In this document: positions 36,105 through 44,258 of the stretch, piece by piece
How the letters are laid out: each line of letters opens with the position of its first letter
How positions within the stretch are numbered: the first letter of the stretch is position 1
Assembly: GCA_002747395.1 (NCBI GenBank)
Contig: PDPE01000036.1
Coordinates: 1 to 64,000 of the forward strand
DNA: 64,000 nucleotides
From: Pseudomonadota bacterium
GTDB taxonomy: Bacteria; Pseudomonadota; Gammaproteobacteria; Pseudomonadales; Oleiphilaceae
Direction of reading: 5' to 3'
The notes under the pieces: model-generated
The model's database searches: none
What the model was told of the DNA's origin: nothing
What the model saw: the letters and a program-made list of their open reading frames with translations, nothing else
Program-made: the position numbers and the translations under genes

Positions 36105-36748
36105 GTGAGTCAGCGGTACCCGCTTTTCGCGTAGCCGTCAGCCAGAGAGTTGATGTGATTGCAGAGATAAATGAAGTGCGTGATTCCCTGGATTCGCGAT
36201 TAACAAGGTGGATTGCCCGTTGGGGGGGAGTACCGTTTCCGGTTTCCAGTCATCTGGTCGCGGGGTCGGATTTTTCGAAGGTCGGGCAATGGCTGGAAGC
36301 GGTAAGGCCACAGGCAATCATTCTGTCTGGTGGCAATACCCCGGGTGAACACCCCCTGCGTGATCAGACAGAATCGGGTCTGCTTGACTGGGCAGAGCAA
36401 AAAAACGTGCCGGTTTTGGGGATTTGTCGAGGGTTACAGTTTATGGCGGTCAGCGCTGGTGCAGAGCTGAAACCGGTAGAAAACCATGTCAGAACCAGGC
36501 ACCGGATTGTACCGGCCGACGGCGAGAGTTTTCCCGAGTGTGTGAATAGCTACCACCATTTTTCTGTGCGCCACTGCCCCGCTGATTATGACATCATCGC
36601 AACCAGTGAAGATAATGAAATAGAAGCCATCAGACATCGCTTTTTGAAATGGGAAGGCTGGATGTGGCACCCGGAGAGAGAAGCAGGTTTCAGCGAGATA
36701 GAAATCAAGCGGGTAAAACAGCTTTTTGGAATAACCCGATGTGAATAA
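36101..36748 (+). CDS. Class I glutamine amidotransferase-like hydrolase (Cj1417 type)
   Basis: A 215-residue peptidase C26/GATase I protein. The nucleophile Cys is in LGICRGLQFM (about 107-116) and the His/Glu pair in MWHPERE (about 187-193). ILSGGNTPGEHP (about 66-77) marks the oxyanion side. In Campylobacter, Cj1417 removes glutamate from gamma-glutamyl-CDP-amidate to release cytidine diphosphoramidate. Annotation as gamma-glutamyl-GABA hydrolase (PuuD) fits the fold but not the neighbours. It overlaps the previous gene by 4 bp and the next by 8 bp, indicating tight coupling. Confidence 0.75.
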   Translation: MSESAVPAFRVAVSQRVDVIAEINEVRDSLDSRLTRWIARWGGVPFPVSSHLVAGSDFSKVGQWLEAVRPQAIILSGGNTPGEHPLRDQTESGLLDWAEQKNVPVLGICRGLQFMAVSAGAELKPVENHVRTRHRIVPADGESFPECVNSYHHFSVRHCPADYDIIATSEDNEIEAIRHRFLKWEGWMWHPEREAGFSEIEIKRVKQLFGITRCE

Positions 36749-36785
36749 TGTGGAAGTGAATGATTTGAAAGTAAATGATGTCAAA
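36741..36785. repeat. 15-bp in-frame tandem repeat, 3 copies, at gene start
   Basis: Units gtgaataatgtggaa, gtgaatgatttgaaa and gtaaatgatgtcaaa encode the N-terminal VNDLK-like repeats of the cytidylyltransferase and include its start codon. Confidence 0.85.
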
Positions 36786-37541
36786 GCAATCATTCTTGCA
36801 GCCGGAAGGGGCAGCAGGATGAAACAGTTAACCCGTGACCGCCCCAAGTGTCTGTTAAAAGTGGGTGACAAATCCCTGCTGGACAGGCAGTTGGCGGCAT
36901 TACGGGCTGCAGGTATCGATGAGACGGGAATCGTGACGGGGTACCGGCGGGAGATGCTGCAGTTCGATGGTATTACCGAGTTTTACAATCCTGACTGGCA
37001 AAGCACCAACATGGTTTCGTCATTGCTTTGTGCCAGTTCCTGGCTGGAGACCTGTCCCTGTGTTATCAGCTATTCCGACATTTTCTATCAGCCGGATGCA
37101 GTGATCAGCCTGATCAATGCCAGTGCCGGGCTTGCTCTGACCTACGATGCCAACTGGCTTGACCTGTGGCGCAAGAGATTCAGCGACCCGCTGGAAGATG
37201 CCGAGACGTTCGTTTTAGGCGAGAATGATGAGTTACTTGAGATTGGTCAGAAACCCCCTGTATGTCAACATAATGCTGTACCAGACAAGATCCACGGGCA
37301 GTATATGGGGCTGATTTATATTACCCCCGAGGCCTGGAAAAAGGTGCTACCTGTTCTTGATGAAATGAATGAGTCAAAACTGGCCCGGCTTTACCTGACT
37401 GATTTGCTACAGCTCGTCATTGCCAGGAAAATCCTGCCAATCAGGGCCGTTCGTTATGAATTACCCTGGGGAGAAGTGGATAGCGAGGCTGATTTGGATC
37501 TCTATCAGAGTGGTACTAATCATCAGAGTGGTATTAATTGA
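36741..37541 (+). CDS. CTP:phosphoglutamine cytidylyltransferase-like protein (Cj1416 type)
   Basis: A 266-residue GT-A-fold nucleotidyltransferase: KAIILAAGRGSRM then RPKCLLKVGDKSLL (about 15-50), a metal-binding ISYSDIF segment near 112, and PWGEVDSEADL at the end. In the Campylobacter pathway Cj1416 couples phosphoglutamine to CMP. The GTG start is preceded by the end of the upstream gene. Three 15-bp repeats encode its first 15 residues (MNNVE-VNDLK-VNDVK) and an 18-bp repeat makes the last 12 (YQSGTN-HQSGIN), so both termini are repeat-derived. Its 3' end overlaps the convergent kinase gene. Confidence 0.75.
   Translation: MNNVEVNDLKVNDVKAIILAAGRGSRMKQLTRDRPKCLLKVGDKSLLDRQLAALRAAGIDETGIVTGYRREMLQFDGITEFYNPDWQSTNMVSSLLCASSWLETCPCVISYSDIFYQPDAVISLINASAGLALTYDANWLDLWRKRFSDPLEDAETFVLGENDELLEIGQKPPVCQHNAVPDKIHGQYMGLIYITPEAWKKVLPVLDEMNESKLARLYLTDLLQLVIARKILPIRAVRYELPWGEVDSEADLDLYQSGTNHQSGIN
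37504..37539. repeat. 18-bp tandem repeat, 2 copies, spanning a gene end
   Basis: atcagagtggtactaatc and atcagagtggtattaatt encode the C-terminal repeat of the cytidylyltransferase. The stop of the convergent kinase gene (37534-37536) falls inside the second copy. Confidence 0.85.
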
Positions 37542-38064
37542 TGGACTGACTGGATAGAATATCATCCAGTATCTGTTGCGGGGTCAGCTTTGATGTGTCG
37601 TATGTCAGATCAGCCTGTAGAGGGTATTCGGCTTTCAGGTCTTTACCCACCATATTTTGTATGTTTTTTTGGTAAAGCCCTTTGCTGCATCTGGCCTCGA
37701 TAACGGATTGTGGGGGATTCAGGAAAATCTCGGTGTAGTTTTCGATATTGGCCCTGTTCCATTGTTGCACTTCATGGAAGAGAGAAATTGTGGCGATGAC
37801 GACCTGTATTCCCTGATCAGACAGCAGCTTGCACAGTCGGGCATTTTTACCGGCAATCATTTTACGGGAGTTCAGGTCATGGCCACCATGATCGCCATAT
37901 ACTTGCCGCAGTATATCTCCATCCAGATACACGGTTGCCGGGTTTTTCCCCTGTAAAAATTGATATAGAAGCTCCCCCAGGGTGGATTTTCCGCTTCCGG
38001 AAAGGCCGGTGATCCAATAAACCGGGGCTGTACTGTTTTTTGTCGGCATGGGTTTATTTATCAT
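37534..38064 (-). CDS. APS-kinase-like CDP-phosphoramidate kinase (Cj1415 type)
   Basis: A 176-residue P-loop kinase of the APS-kinase superfamily. The Walker A GLSGSGKST is at about residues 21-29, LDGDILRQVYGDHGG follows at about 47-61, and the IATISLFHEV segment near 92 resembles the region that positions the nucleotide ribose. In Campylobacter, Cj1415 phosphorylates the ribose 3'-OH of cytidine diphosphoramidate. Sulfate assimilation is unlikely, as no CysD/CysN/CysH is nearby and the three other pathway members adjoin it tail to tail. ATG 38064 is used; ATG 38049 and TTG 38085 are alternatives. Confidence 0.7.
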   Translation of the reverse strand: MINKPMPTKNSTAPVYWITGLSGSGKSTLGELLYQFLQGKNPATVYLDGDILRQVYGDHGGHDLNSRKMIAGKNARLCKLLSDQGIQVVIATISLFHEVQQWNRANIENYTEIFLNPPQSVIEARCSKGLYQKNIQNMVGKDLKAEYPLQADLTYDTSKLTPQQILDDILSSQSIN

Positions 38065-38133
38065 CCGAAATCTATCACTGAACAAAAGATGTGTGCCACA
38101 TGGTTCATGTAACTCTCATGTGAACATTGCGGA

Positions 38134-39954
38134 TCAGATTGTGTATCCCAGATAATCGAAATGCTCTTTACATTCGGCCCTGATGATTTCCAGATCCTTG
38201 TTATCCAGGTAGTTTTTCCATTCACCAGGTGTACCTCGCCGCTTGCCATCACTGGCAGGATCAAACAGCATCGGGTACCTTCCCAAACGTAAATCATCAT
38301 TTATGTAATAGAAGTTATCCATAACTGCTCTGTCAAGTTGTCTGTCGTCGACAGCAATCTGCAAAAAATTACAGATATCCCGTAAATATTTTGCGGGTTG
38401 GTATATGAAGTCTTCATACCGTAACGGGTACACTTTACCGCTTTTTATCCAGTTAATAGAATCACCTTCCAGAAAATCTGCCAGCCACCCCTTGATGCGT
38501 ATTTGCTTCTTGAGCTGAATATCCCAACTATCTTTGGATTTTGCCTCACTGTAATTGGCGTTGTGCCTGAACAGGGTGACCAGGGCATCAAGAGGATGCC
38601 TCAATAAATGGATGATTCTCGCCTGGCTATCAAGCAGCGTTGAATACTTGCTGTATTTAAGGTGTACTGACAACAGTCTGTCCCGGTTTTCTTCCTGAAC
38701 CAAATGTGACATAAGCACTTCACTATTCATGCCATTTACATCATATTGGGAAAGTTGGGGGGGATTTTTACCGAGGATACGGTATATAAAATTTGCCAGA
38801 AAATGGGTGCCAGCCCCATGCATGGAAACCAGAATTCTAACGGGCACCTGTGGTGACGCAACACCTTTTTCAGTCAGGTCAGTGGTTATATATCGAGGCC
38901 TGCTCCTGTCAAAGTTTACCTGTGAGAAAGAGATGCTGTCATGGAGAGACTGAATGCGCTGATGATCAATCTGTTTTTCCATTGCCTGCAGGCATAACTG
39001 CCTGGCTTTTTCTGGTGATTCAAAGTCAAAAGTCAGGAGAATGGCATTATATGTCGCCACACTGTTCGTTTCTTCCAGACTGCATGCCGATTGAAATGTT
39101 TTTATCGCCTTCTCGATATTTGCGATGCGGGATAGATATAACCCCTCCAGATTTAAAGCCGATACAGTATCACCAGTGAGTCGTTTCAGGTGCTTGAACA
39201 AGGCTTCTTCATCACTGTTCTTTTTGGGGTCTGTCAAGGAGTGTAGAATACCTGATCTACTATAATCGGCCTGTTTTGTTACTGCATTCGAATCATTTTT
39301 CGCCAGGACTTTGTTGTAGACTTCAAACGCATTTGCAAAATTTTTGTTTGCTGCATGTATTATCAAGCCAAGATAATCTTCTTTATCAATATGTTGATGC
39401 AGCGATCTGGCTTGTTTATAACAGTCTGATGCATCATCTATTTGCCCGTTTATGAGATGCCTTTCAGTTAACTCCAGCAGTCTGTTGCTTCTTTGATTCA
39501 GTGCTGTCGGTATATACTCGTTATGAGTCGGCATTTCCCACAAAAAAATGACATTTCTATACCGGGTTCTCTTTAAATACGACTCATTTATTTGATGATA
39601 GTGGTATGGTGATGTGCACACAAAAAGTGTGCTGTTCTGGTCGAGCTCTGCGGTTGGCGGAAAAACCGGATATTTAACTCCAAAGAACTCCACCCGGTCG
39701 ATATCAGCATTTCTATCAATAAAGCCTGACACTTCAATATCGTAACGTTTTAAAATATAAAGCAGCAGTTTTCCACTATTGCCAGCGCCATACAAGTAAC
39801 ACCTGGCGCTCCCACCGGGCCGGTTTGAAATAAATTTTTCTAAAAAACGGAACAGTTTATATGCGTTGTCCCAACTGATCGGAGCCATCAAAGCACTATC
39901 ATGTTGTTGCACCGTTTCGTAACACAAATCAATGTATAGTGAATTACTACTCAT
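38134..39954 (-). CDS. Rossmann-TPR-sulfotransferase fusion protein
   Basis: A 606-residue protein of three parts. Residues about 50-140 are a Rossmann-like module (CYLYGAGNSGKLLLYIL, then SGFIDRN). Residues about 170-340 are TPR-like helices. Residues about 370-600 are a sulfotransferase domain (RILVSMHGAGTHFLANFIYRIL as the 5'-phosphosulfate loop region, LRHPLDALVTLFRHN as the 3'-phosphate-binding region, PLRYEDF). Sulfotransferases recognise a 3'-phosphorylated nucleotide donor, and the adjoining kinase is predicted to make one. It may therefore move phosphoramidate rather than sulfate. AAAGGAG lies upstream of the ATG. Confidence 0.7.
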   Translation of the reverse strand: MSSNSLYIDLCYETVQQHDSALMAPISWDNAYKLFRFLEKFISNRPGGSARCYLYGAGNSGKLLLYILKRYDIEVSGFIDRNADIDRVEFFGVKYPVFPPTAELDQNSTLFVCTSPYHYHQINESYLKRTRYRNVIFLWEMPTHNEYIPTALNQRSNRLLELTERHLINGQIDDASDCYKQARSLHQHIDKEDYLGLIIHAANKNFANAFEVYNKVLAKNDSNAVTKQADYSRSGILHSLTDPKKNSDEEALFKHLKRLTGDTVSALNLEGLYLSRIANIEKAIKTFQSACSLEETNSVATYNAILLTFDFESPEKARQLCLQAMEKQIDHQRIQSLHDSISFSQVNFDRSRPRYITTDLTEKGVASPQVPVRILVSMHGAGTHFLANFIYRILGKNPPQLSQYDVNGMNSEVLMSHLVQEENRDRLLSVHLKYSKYSTLLDSQARIIHLLRHPLDALVTLFRHNANYSEAKSKDSWDIQLKKQIRIKGWLADFLEGDSINWIKSGKVYPLRYEDFIYQPAKYLRDICNFLQIAVDDRQLDRAVMDNFYYINDDLRLGRYPMLFDPASDGKRRGTPGEWKNYLDNKDLEIIRAECKEHFDYLGYTI

Positions 39955-39970
39955 GGCGTGTTTGCTCCTT

Positions 39971-40050
39971 TACATCCCATAAAAAGTAGAACCTTCCAAA
40001 GTCAGACTCCGGGACAATTATTCAGTTCGGCCAGTGTATTTGATTTTCTG
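39971..40050. repeat. Dispersed intergenic repeat, copy A
   Basis: About 80 bp upstream of the sulfotransferase-fusion gene that resemble 41239-41319 in the same orientation at roughly 70 percent, with shared blocks such as aaaaagtagaa and tgattttctg/ttattttctg. It probably contains the promoter or leader of the gene. Confidence 0.6.
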
Positions 40051-40216
40051 TTTGTCAGTTTGTAAACACCATTTAATAAACGTCTTCCAAAGAAACAAGC
40101 TGGCGTATTTACTTGCGCCTCCCTGGGGTAAGTAATCATGATTTGGCAATGCTTACAAAGCATGCAAAGATATTTCATTTTCCAAAATGATTCGTTTTAA
40201 ATCGGTGCCTGGAGGT

Positions 40217-40969
40217 TTAGTTGTTTAGTTGAGCCAACCATATTCGTGTTGTATAGGGTACATGAATTGATTCAGAATCCATCTCGCTTAAATAATGCTC
40301 GATGTCCTTAATTATATTTGAAAACCGATTGCCGGCTTGACGCTGCAAAGTGGCATGGGAACGCCAGGCTTCAACTATGTCTTTTCGACTTTGTTCATGC
40401 AGTATGTCGTATTCAATTTTTTCAACACGACTAAACAGGCCGCTATCATTGAGAAATTTTGTTTGATCCTCTCGTCGGGTTCCATATTCATAATTTCTAA
40501 TATGAGACTGAATAATATTTTCGATATTCGACTGTATCGGATCAGATAAATCCCTGTGATTCCACATGGCCGCCAGCCAGCCTTTTGGCAATGCTATCCG
40601 TTTAAATTCTTTAAGGGCTGCAGAACGATCCAAAACATTAAAGGAAGAACCAAAAGTTACCGCCCCAAATGTGGTATCGGCCTGCCCGGTGTCTTCTCCA
40701 GTTGCACTAACCCATCTTACATTCCTGTATTCCCTGGTTCTTTGAATACCGAGTTCTCTCATATTGGTGTTTGGTTCTACGGACACCACACTGTACCCGG
40801 CTTTTGCCAGGGCAAGCGTCAGGTGAGCTGTGCCTGCGCCAATATCACAAATGAGGTCATCAGCCTTTAATTCCATTATTTCAAGCATGTTTTTTATTGC
40901 TTCAGTCGAATAGTCAGGCCGCTTTAAGTATGCCTGGGCGAGCTGTGAGTAATCCCATTTCGAGTTCAA
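40217..40969 (-). CDS. Class I SAM-dependent methyltransferase
   Basis: A 250-residue protein with SAM motif I LICDIGAGTAHLTLALAKAG (about 37-56), motif II SVVSVEPNTNMRE and a motif-III-like FGAVTFGSSFNVLDR. The methyltransferase core is complete; the C-terminal 80 residues are helical and may set specificity. It lies between the sulfotransferase fusion and a SlyD-like gene. In Campylobacter two putative methyltransferases (Cj1419, Cj1420) accompany phosphoramidate synthesis, so this is one candidate for an O-methyl step, unproven. Confidence 0.78.
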   Translation of the reverse strand: MNSKWDYSQLAQAYLKRPDYSTEAIKNMLEIMELKADDLICDIGAGTAHLTLALAKAGYSVVSVEPNTNMRELGIQRTREYRNVRWVSATGEDTGQADTTFGAVTFGSSFNVLDRSAALKEFKRIALPKGWLAAMWNHRDLSDPIQSNIENIIQSHIRNYEYGTRREDQTKFLNDSGLFSRVEKIEYDILHEQSRKDIVEAWRSHATLQRQAGNRFSNIIKDIEHYLSEMDSESIHVPYTTRIWLAQLNN

Positions 40970-41388
40970 GTGTCTGTTCCTTCCCGGGTTTTAGTTGATT
41001 GTACTTATTCTTCACCAAATAATTCATTAGCGGCAAAATTGAAACAATTCATGACTTGTCATCATTTGGGAACGTCATAAACCGGCTTGTACGCCGTTGC
41101 GCCCCTATGCTAGCAGGTTTGCTGTTGTTGACACAAGGCAGATCGGGGTAACTTGCCAGCCCCGCAAACATATGCAAACCTGACTAAAATAGTTGCTGCC
41201 AGAAAATCTTGATTATGAAACAGCATCACTTTAGCCACTACATTTTATAAAAAAGTAGAATCTTCCGAAGCCTGGTTCCAAGGCTATTGATCAGCCTGGT
41301 CAGTGTGTTTTATTTTCTGGATTCTGGCGACCTGGGCTTTTAAAGAAAGAGGAGTTTTGCCGGTGCAGGGTATGTGGAGTGTTAACCG
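40970..41388. other. Intergenic region with a decayed leader-like copy
   Basis: About 420 bp with no gene I can support. It holds copy B of the dispersed repeat (41239-41319) and an A/T-rich stretch upstream of the methyltransferase gene. Confidence 0.5.
41239..41319. repeat. Dispersed intergenic repeat, copy B
   Basis: It matches 39971-40050 (upstream of the sulfotransferase fusion) but here is about 270 bp from the next start, with no matching gene attached. It suggests that a second fusion-type gene was once here or that the leader was duplicated. Confidence 0.6.
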
Positions 41389-41874
41389 TCAGGTGTTTGA
41401 GGTTGAGGTCAATCGCATTAAAGGGCTCGGCCCGGCAAGTTGCAGAAGTTCTTCGTCTGACGGGACTTTTATATCCAGAATATGGTTAGATACAATTTGC
41501 CTGGCGCCTTTATAGTAAGGGTAGTTACAGTCCAGGGAAACAAAGTCTTCATCAAAGCTGATAACCCGTCCGATTGTATCACACCCTCCGATAATGGCAT
41601 TTGTGATAAAAAGCATGCCTTCTTTTAGAGGCTTGTCAGACTTCAGGTTTTTTCTACGTATTTTTATTACTTTAAATTGCTGGAATTCAAATAATGGTGA
41701 TGAAAATTCAAAGGAAAACTCATCGTTGATTTTTCTGCCGGACAAATGGTTTGCCAAAACTGCATCGAAATGTCTTGGGTATATTCCTGTGATCTCAAAG
41801 TCACTGGAATAATCCACTATCGGACAGTCTGTTTTCTGCCTCAGCGTTACCATCATGCCTTCTTTAATCATCAT
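41389..41874 (-). CDS. Degenerate SlyD/FKBP-like protein (paralogue 2)
   Basis: A 161-residue paralogue of the protein at 32988-33461. Shared landmarks are G(R/M)(V/M)VxLRQ near the start, FEITG(L/I)YPxHF, L.GRKINDEF, the LKEGMLF segment (about 85) and LDCNYPYYKGAR (about 115). The same SlyD-like layout is recognisable but FKBP pocket residues are not conserved. It lies among methyltransferase genes on the minus strand. The two paralogues bracket the phosphoramidate block, so a chaperone or binding role for a modified flagellin or enzyme is possible. Confidence 0.55.
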   Translation of the reverse strand: MMIKEGMMVTLRQKTDCPIVDYSSDFEITGIYPRHFDAVLANHLSGRKINDEFSFEFSSPLFEFQQFKVIKIRRKNLKSDKPLKEGMLFITNAIIGGCDTIGRVISFDEDFVSLDCNYPYYKGARQIVSNHILDIKVPSDEELLQLAGPSPLMRLTSTSNT

Positions 41875-41984
41875 TGATTGGGTATTCCTGTAATATAGAA
41901 GTCAACGTCTTAAGGCTAGGTAGTGCGTGGTTTCTGTTGTTTCAGACTTCTTTATTATTGACCTGAGAATGGAATGGCAGTGCA

Positions 41985-42764
41985 TTATTTGATCGGTGTC
42001 GCTTCAATCAGAAGATGCCAGCCCAGTCGCTTTTCAAGGGTTCTGAACATTGTGTCCGGCATGCTCTCAAACCAGGGCTCTTTTTCATAAATATGGTTCA
42101 CATATTTTTCAATTTTGTAAGGGAAAATATGATCCTGTTGAATGCTGGTTAACTCAAATCCGGCCAGTAAGGAAATAACATCGGGTTCGGTATAGGTATT
42201 GGCAACAGGGCATCCATACTGGGCTTCCGGTTGATCAAGTCCGGCCTCAATCATGATATTTTTCCAGCTGTTTCTGGCGTACAGCATCAGACGAAATATG
42301 CCGCCCGGTTTAACCAGTTTGTGTATCTCCCGAATCACTTTGTGCGGGTTGGGAGTGTGGTGTATTACACCAAAAGAATAAACGAGATCGAATGTACTCT
42401 CATCAAAACAGGATGAAAGCTCTTCAGCATTAACACAATCAATTTTTCCGGGGAGTCCAAAAACATCAAACCGAGACCTGGCTACTTTGACGCTTTCCAT
42501 GGATAAGTCAACGCCGGAATAGTTGGCTCCAGCCCTGGCAAAATTGATTGCATCCGTACCAATGCCGCAACCCACTTCCAGAACATTTTTCTCTTTCCAT
42601 TCCTTAAATCCCGCAAAACCGGGGATATGTGGTTCCACAAAATACTTGCGCTTTTCAACTTCATCGAAATACTCCCTACTACCAAAAGGCTTGGCAGAGT
42701 GATGTATATTGCAGGGTCTTTTATCCCAGAATTCCTTTACATCTTGTATTGTTACTTCGTTCAT
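41985..42764 (-). CDS. Class I SAM-dependent methyltransferase
   Basis: A 259-residue methyltransferase. The N-terminus VKEFWDKRPCNIHHS is a motif shared by many sugar- or natural-product-cluster methyltransferases. Motif I is VLEVGCGIGTDAINFARAGANYSGVD (residue about 60), followed by a typical post-motif I acidic residue and SFGVIHHTPNPHKVIREI. ATG 42764 is used because GGAG precedes it; the frame is open to 42791. Substrate not evident. It lies between a GT2 gene and a SlyD-like gene. Confidence 0.8.
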   Translation of the reverse strand: MNEVTIQDVKEFWDKRPCNIHHSAKPFGSREYFDEVEKRKYFVEPHIPGFAGFKEWKEKNVLEVGCGIGTDAINFARAGANYSGVDLSMESVKVARSRFDVFGLPGKIDCVNAEELSSCFDESTFDLVYSFGVIHHTPNPHKVIREIHKLVKPGGIFRLMLYARNSWKNIMIEAGLDQPEAQYGCPVANTYTEPDVISLLAGFELTSIQQDHIFPYKIEKYVNHIYEKEPWFESMPDTMFRTLEKRLGWHLLIEATPIK

Positions 42765-42920
42765 TTGAGCTCCCTTTTTCAAAAAGGTCATTTGTTGAAA
42801 GCGGGTATTTACCTGGTTGGCCTATTGAGTTTTTCAGGTCTCCTGGATTCTTATTGCTGATGAGAATAAGCTCTTTCTTGATCGCATTCAACTGCTTTTT
42901 CAGCCCCCTGGCATTGGTGG

Positions 42921-44258
42921 TCACTCCTGAGCAACCACTGTAATAACATGTATCAGCGCCTCTGATTTCCCTTCTCCACCGCTGCGGATCATAAGGCTTT
43001 GTTTTTTTTCCGGGTGATCAACAGGTATGAAAACTTCAACCAGTTCCGGTGCAGCGCGTAGAATTCTTTCCTGTGCGATATCACGGTTTTCCAATAACGA
43101 GCCTATACCTATGGCACCTTTGATCACTTCTATAGAGATTTGTATCCAGCAGGAATCCGGTGGAAGAAGGGTGTCAATTTCTTCAGGGTCGAAACATAGC
43201 TCCAGAGAATACCCCCATGCACCCGAGTGGGTGATCAGATGCATGGGGTCTGTATCGGAAAGAGCAGAATCATGGTGGAGCAACATCGTTTTTCTACTGA
43301 AATGACAAAGTGTTCTGCCTGCTGAAACAGGTTTTCCGGCTCGCTGGACAATGTTGCCATTTTCAAGTTTCAGCAAGCCATGTTTTCTGATGAAGTGATG
43401 TATTCGTTGATAGTCGGGAGCCAGTTGCAGTGCTTTTTCGCAATGAAAGAAAATTTCCTCCGACTGGTAGTTGATGAAGGCTAACTGTTCTGCCGCCCAC
43501 ATGTGTATGCCTGCCTGACATCGGTCAAGGTTAATATCGGAAAGGTTCGGGTGGTTTCCGAATTGTCTGTGAAAATGGTGAAGATAGTGGATTTTGTCAT
43601 CAACCATTTGACGGAATGTGTCGTCTCTGAATGACATGGACACCTGTGCCCGGAGTGCTTTTACTACGGGTTTGTCGAACCATTCAAAACGATCAGAAGG
43701 ATATTTGAGGGCAAGCCTTGCCCAAAGTTCGTAGTCGCAACAGGTTTTGTAGTCCGGCAGGTAGTGGAGTTCATCCTTGAGCAGCGATCTGTTAAAAAAT
43801 GACGAAGAAATGGAACAGATATGCTCGCAGCTCAGGTGGCGTTCAAGTGCCAGGTAGTCATCCTGATACTGATCAACCGGTTTCTCCTGGTCATTGAGAA
43901 AGGTACAGATACCACCACACACAATATGACCTGGGTGTTGCTCAAACCAGCGCACGGCAGTTTCGATGGTGTTCGGGTAATAGCGTTCGTCGGTTGAAAA
44001 AATACCCACGATGTCTCCCCGGGCATTTTTCAGTGCTTTGGAGTAGGCATCAGATATTCCTGAATCAGGCTCCGAAATAACCCTGAGATTAAGTGGCACT
44101 TCCTTTAGATAGTCCAGTGTTCCATCAGTCGATGCGCCGTCAATCACAACGACTTCAAACTGTTGCCAGGTTTGCTCCATAAGGGAAAGCATGGCCTTTT
44201 CCAGCATGGGTCGGGCATTTTTGGTGGCAAGAACAATAGAAACCTGTTTATTTTTCAT
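42921..44258 (-). CDS. GT2 glycosyltransferase with C-terminal extension
   Basis: A 445-residue protein. The first ~240 residues are a GT-A domain (VSIVLATKNARPMLEKAMLSL, VVIDGASTDGTLDYL, IFSTDERYYP in the DXD position). The C-terminal 200 residues are unassigned, with a helical pair and a beta-rich end. It overlaps the formyltransferase gene by 11 bp, so the two are translated together. It is probably a glycan-elaborating transferase. Confidence 0.75.
   Translation of the reverse strand: MKNKQVSIVLATKNARPMLEKAMLSLMEQTWQQFEVVVIDGASTDGTLDYLKEVPLNLRVISEPDSGISDAYSKALKNARGDIVGIFSTDERYYPNTIETAVRWFEQHPGHIVCGGICTFLNDQEKPVDQYQDDYLALERHLSCEHICSISSSFFNRSLLKDELHYLPDYKTCCDYELWARLALKYPSDRFEWFDKPVVKALRAQVSMSFRDDTFRQMVDDKIHYLHHFHRQFGNHPNLSDINLDRCQAGIHMWAAEQLAFINYQSEEIFFHCEKALQLAPDYQRIHHFIRKHGLLKLENGNIVQRAGKPVSAGRTLCHFSRKTMLLHHDSALSDTDPMHLITHSGAWGYSLELCFDPEEIDTLLPPDSCWIQISIEVIKGAIGIGSLLENRDIAQERILRAAPELVEVFIPVDHPEKKQSLMIRSGGEGKSEALIHVITVVAQE

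Noticed and set aside
37534..38064. Adenylylsulfate kinase of sulfate assimilation (CysC)
   Set aside because: No CysD, CysN, CysH or CysI is in the window and it adjoins the phosphoramidate genes. Kept only as the alternative if the sulfotransferase fusion uses PAPS.
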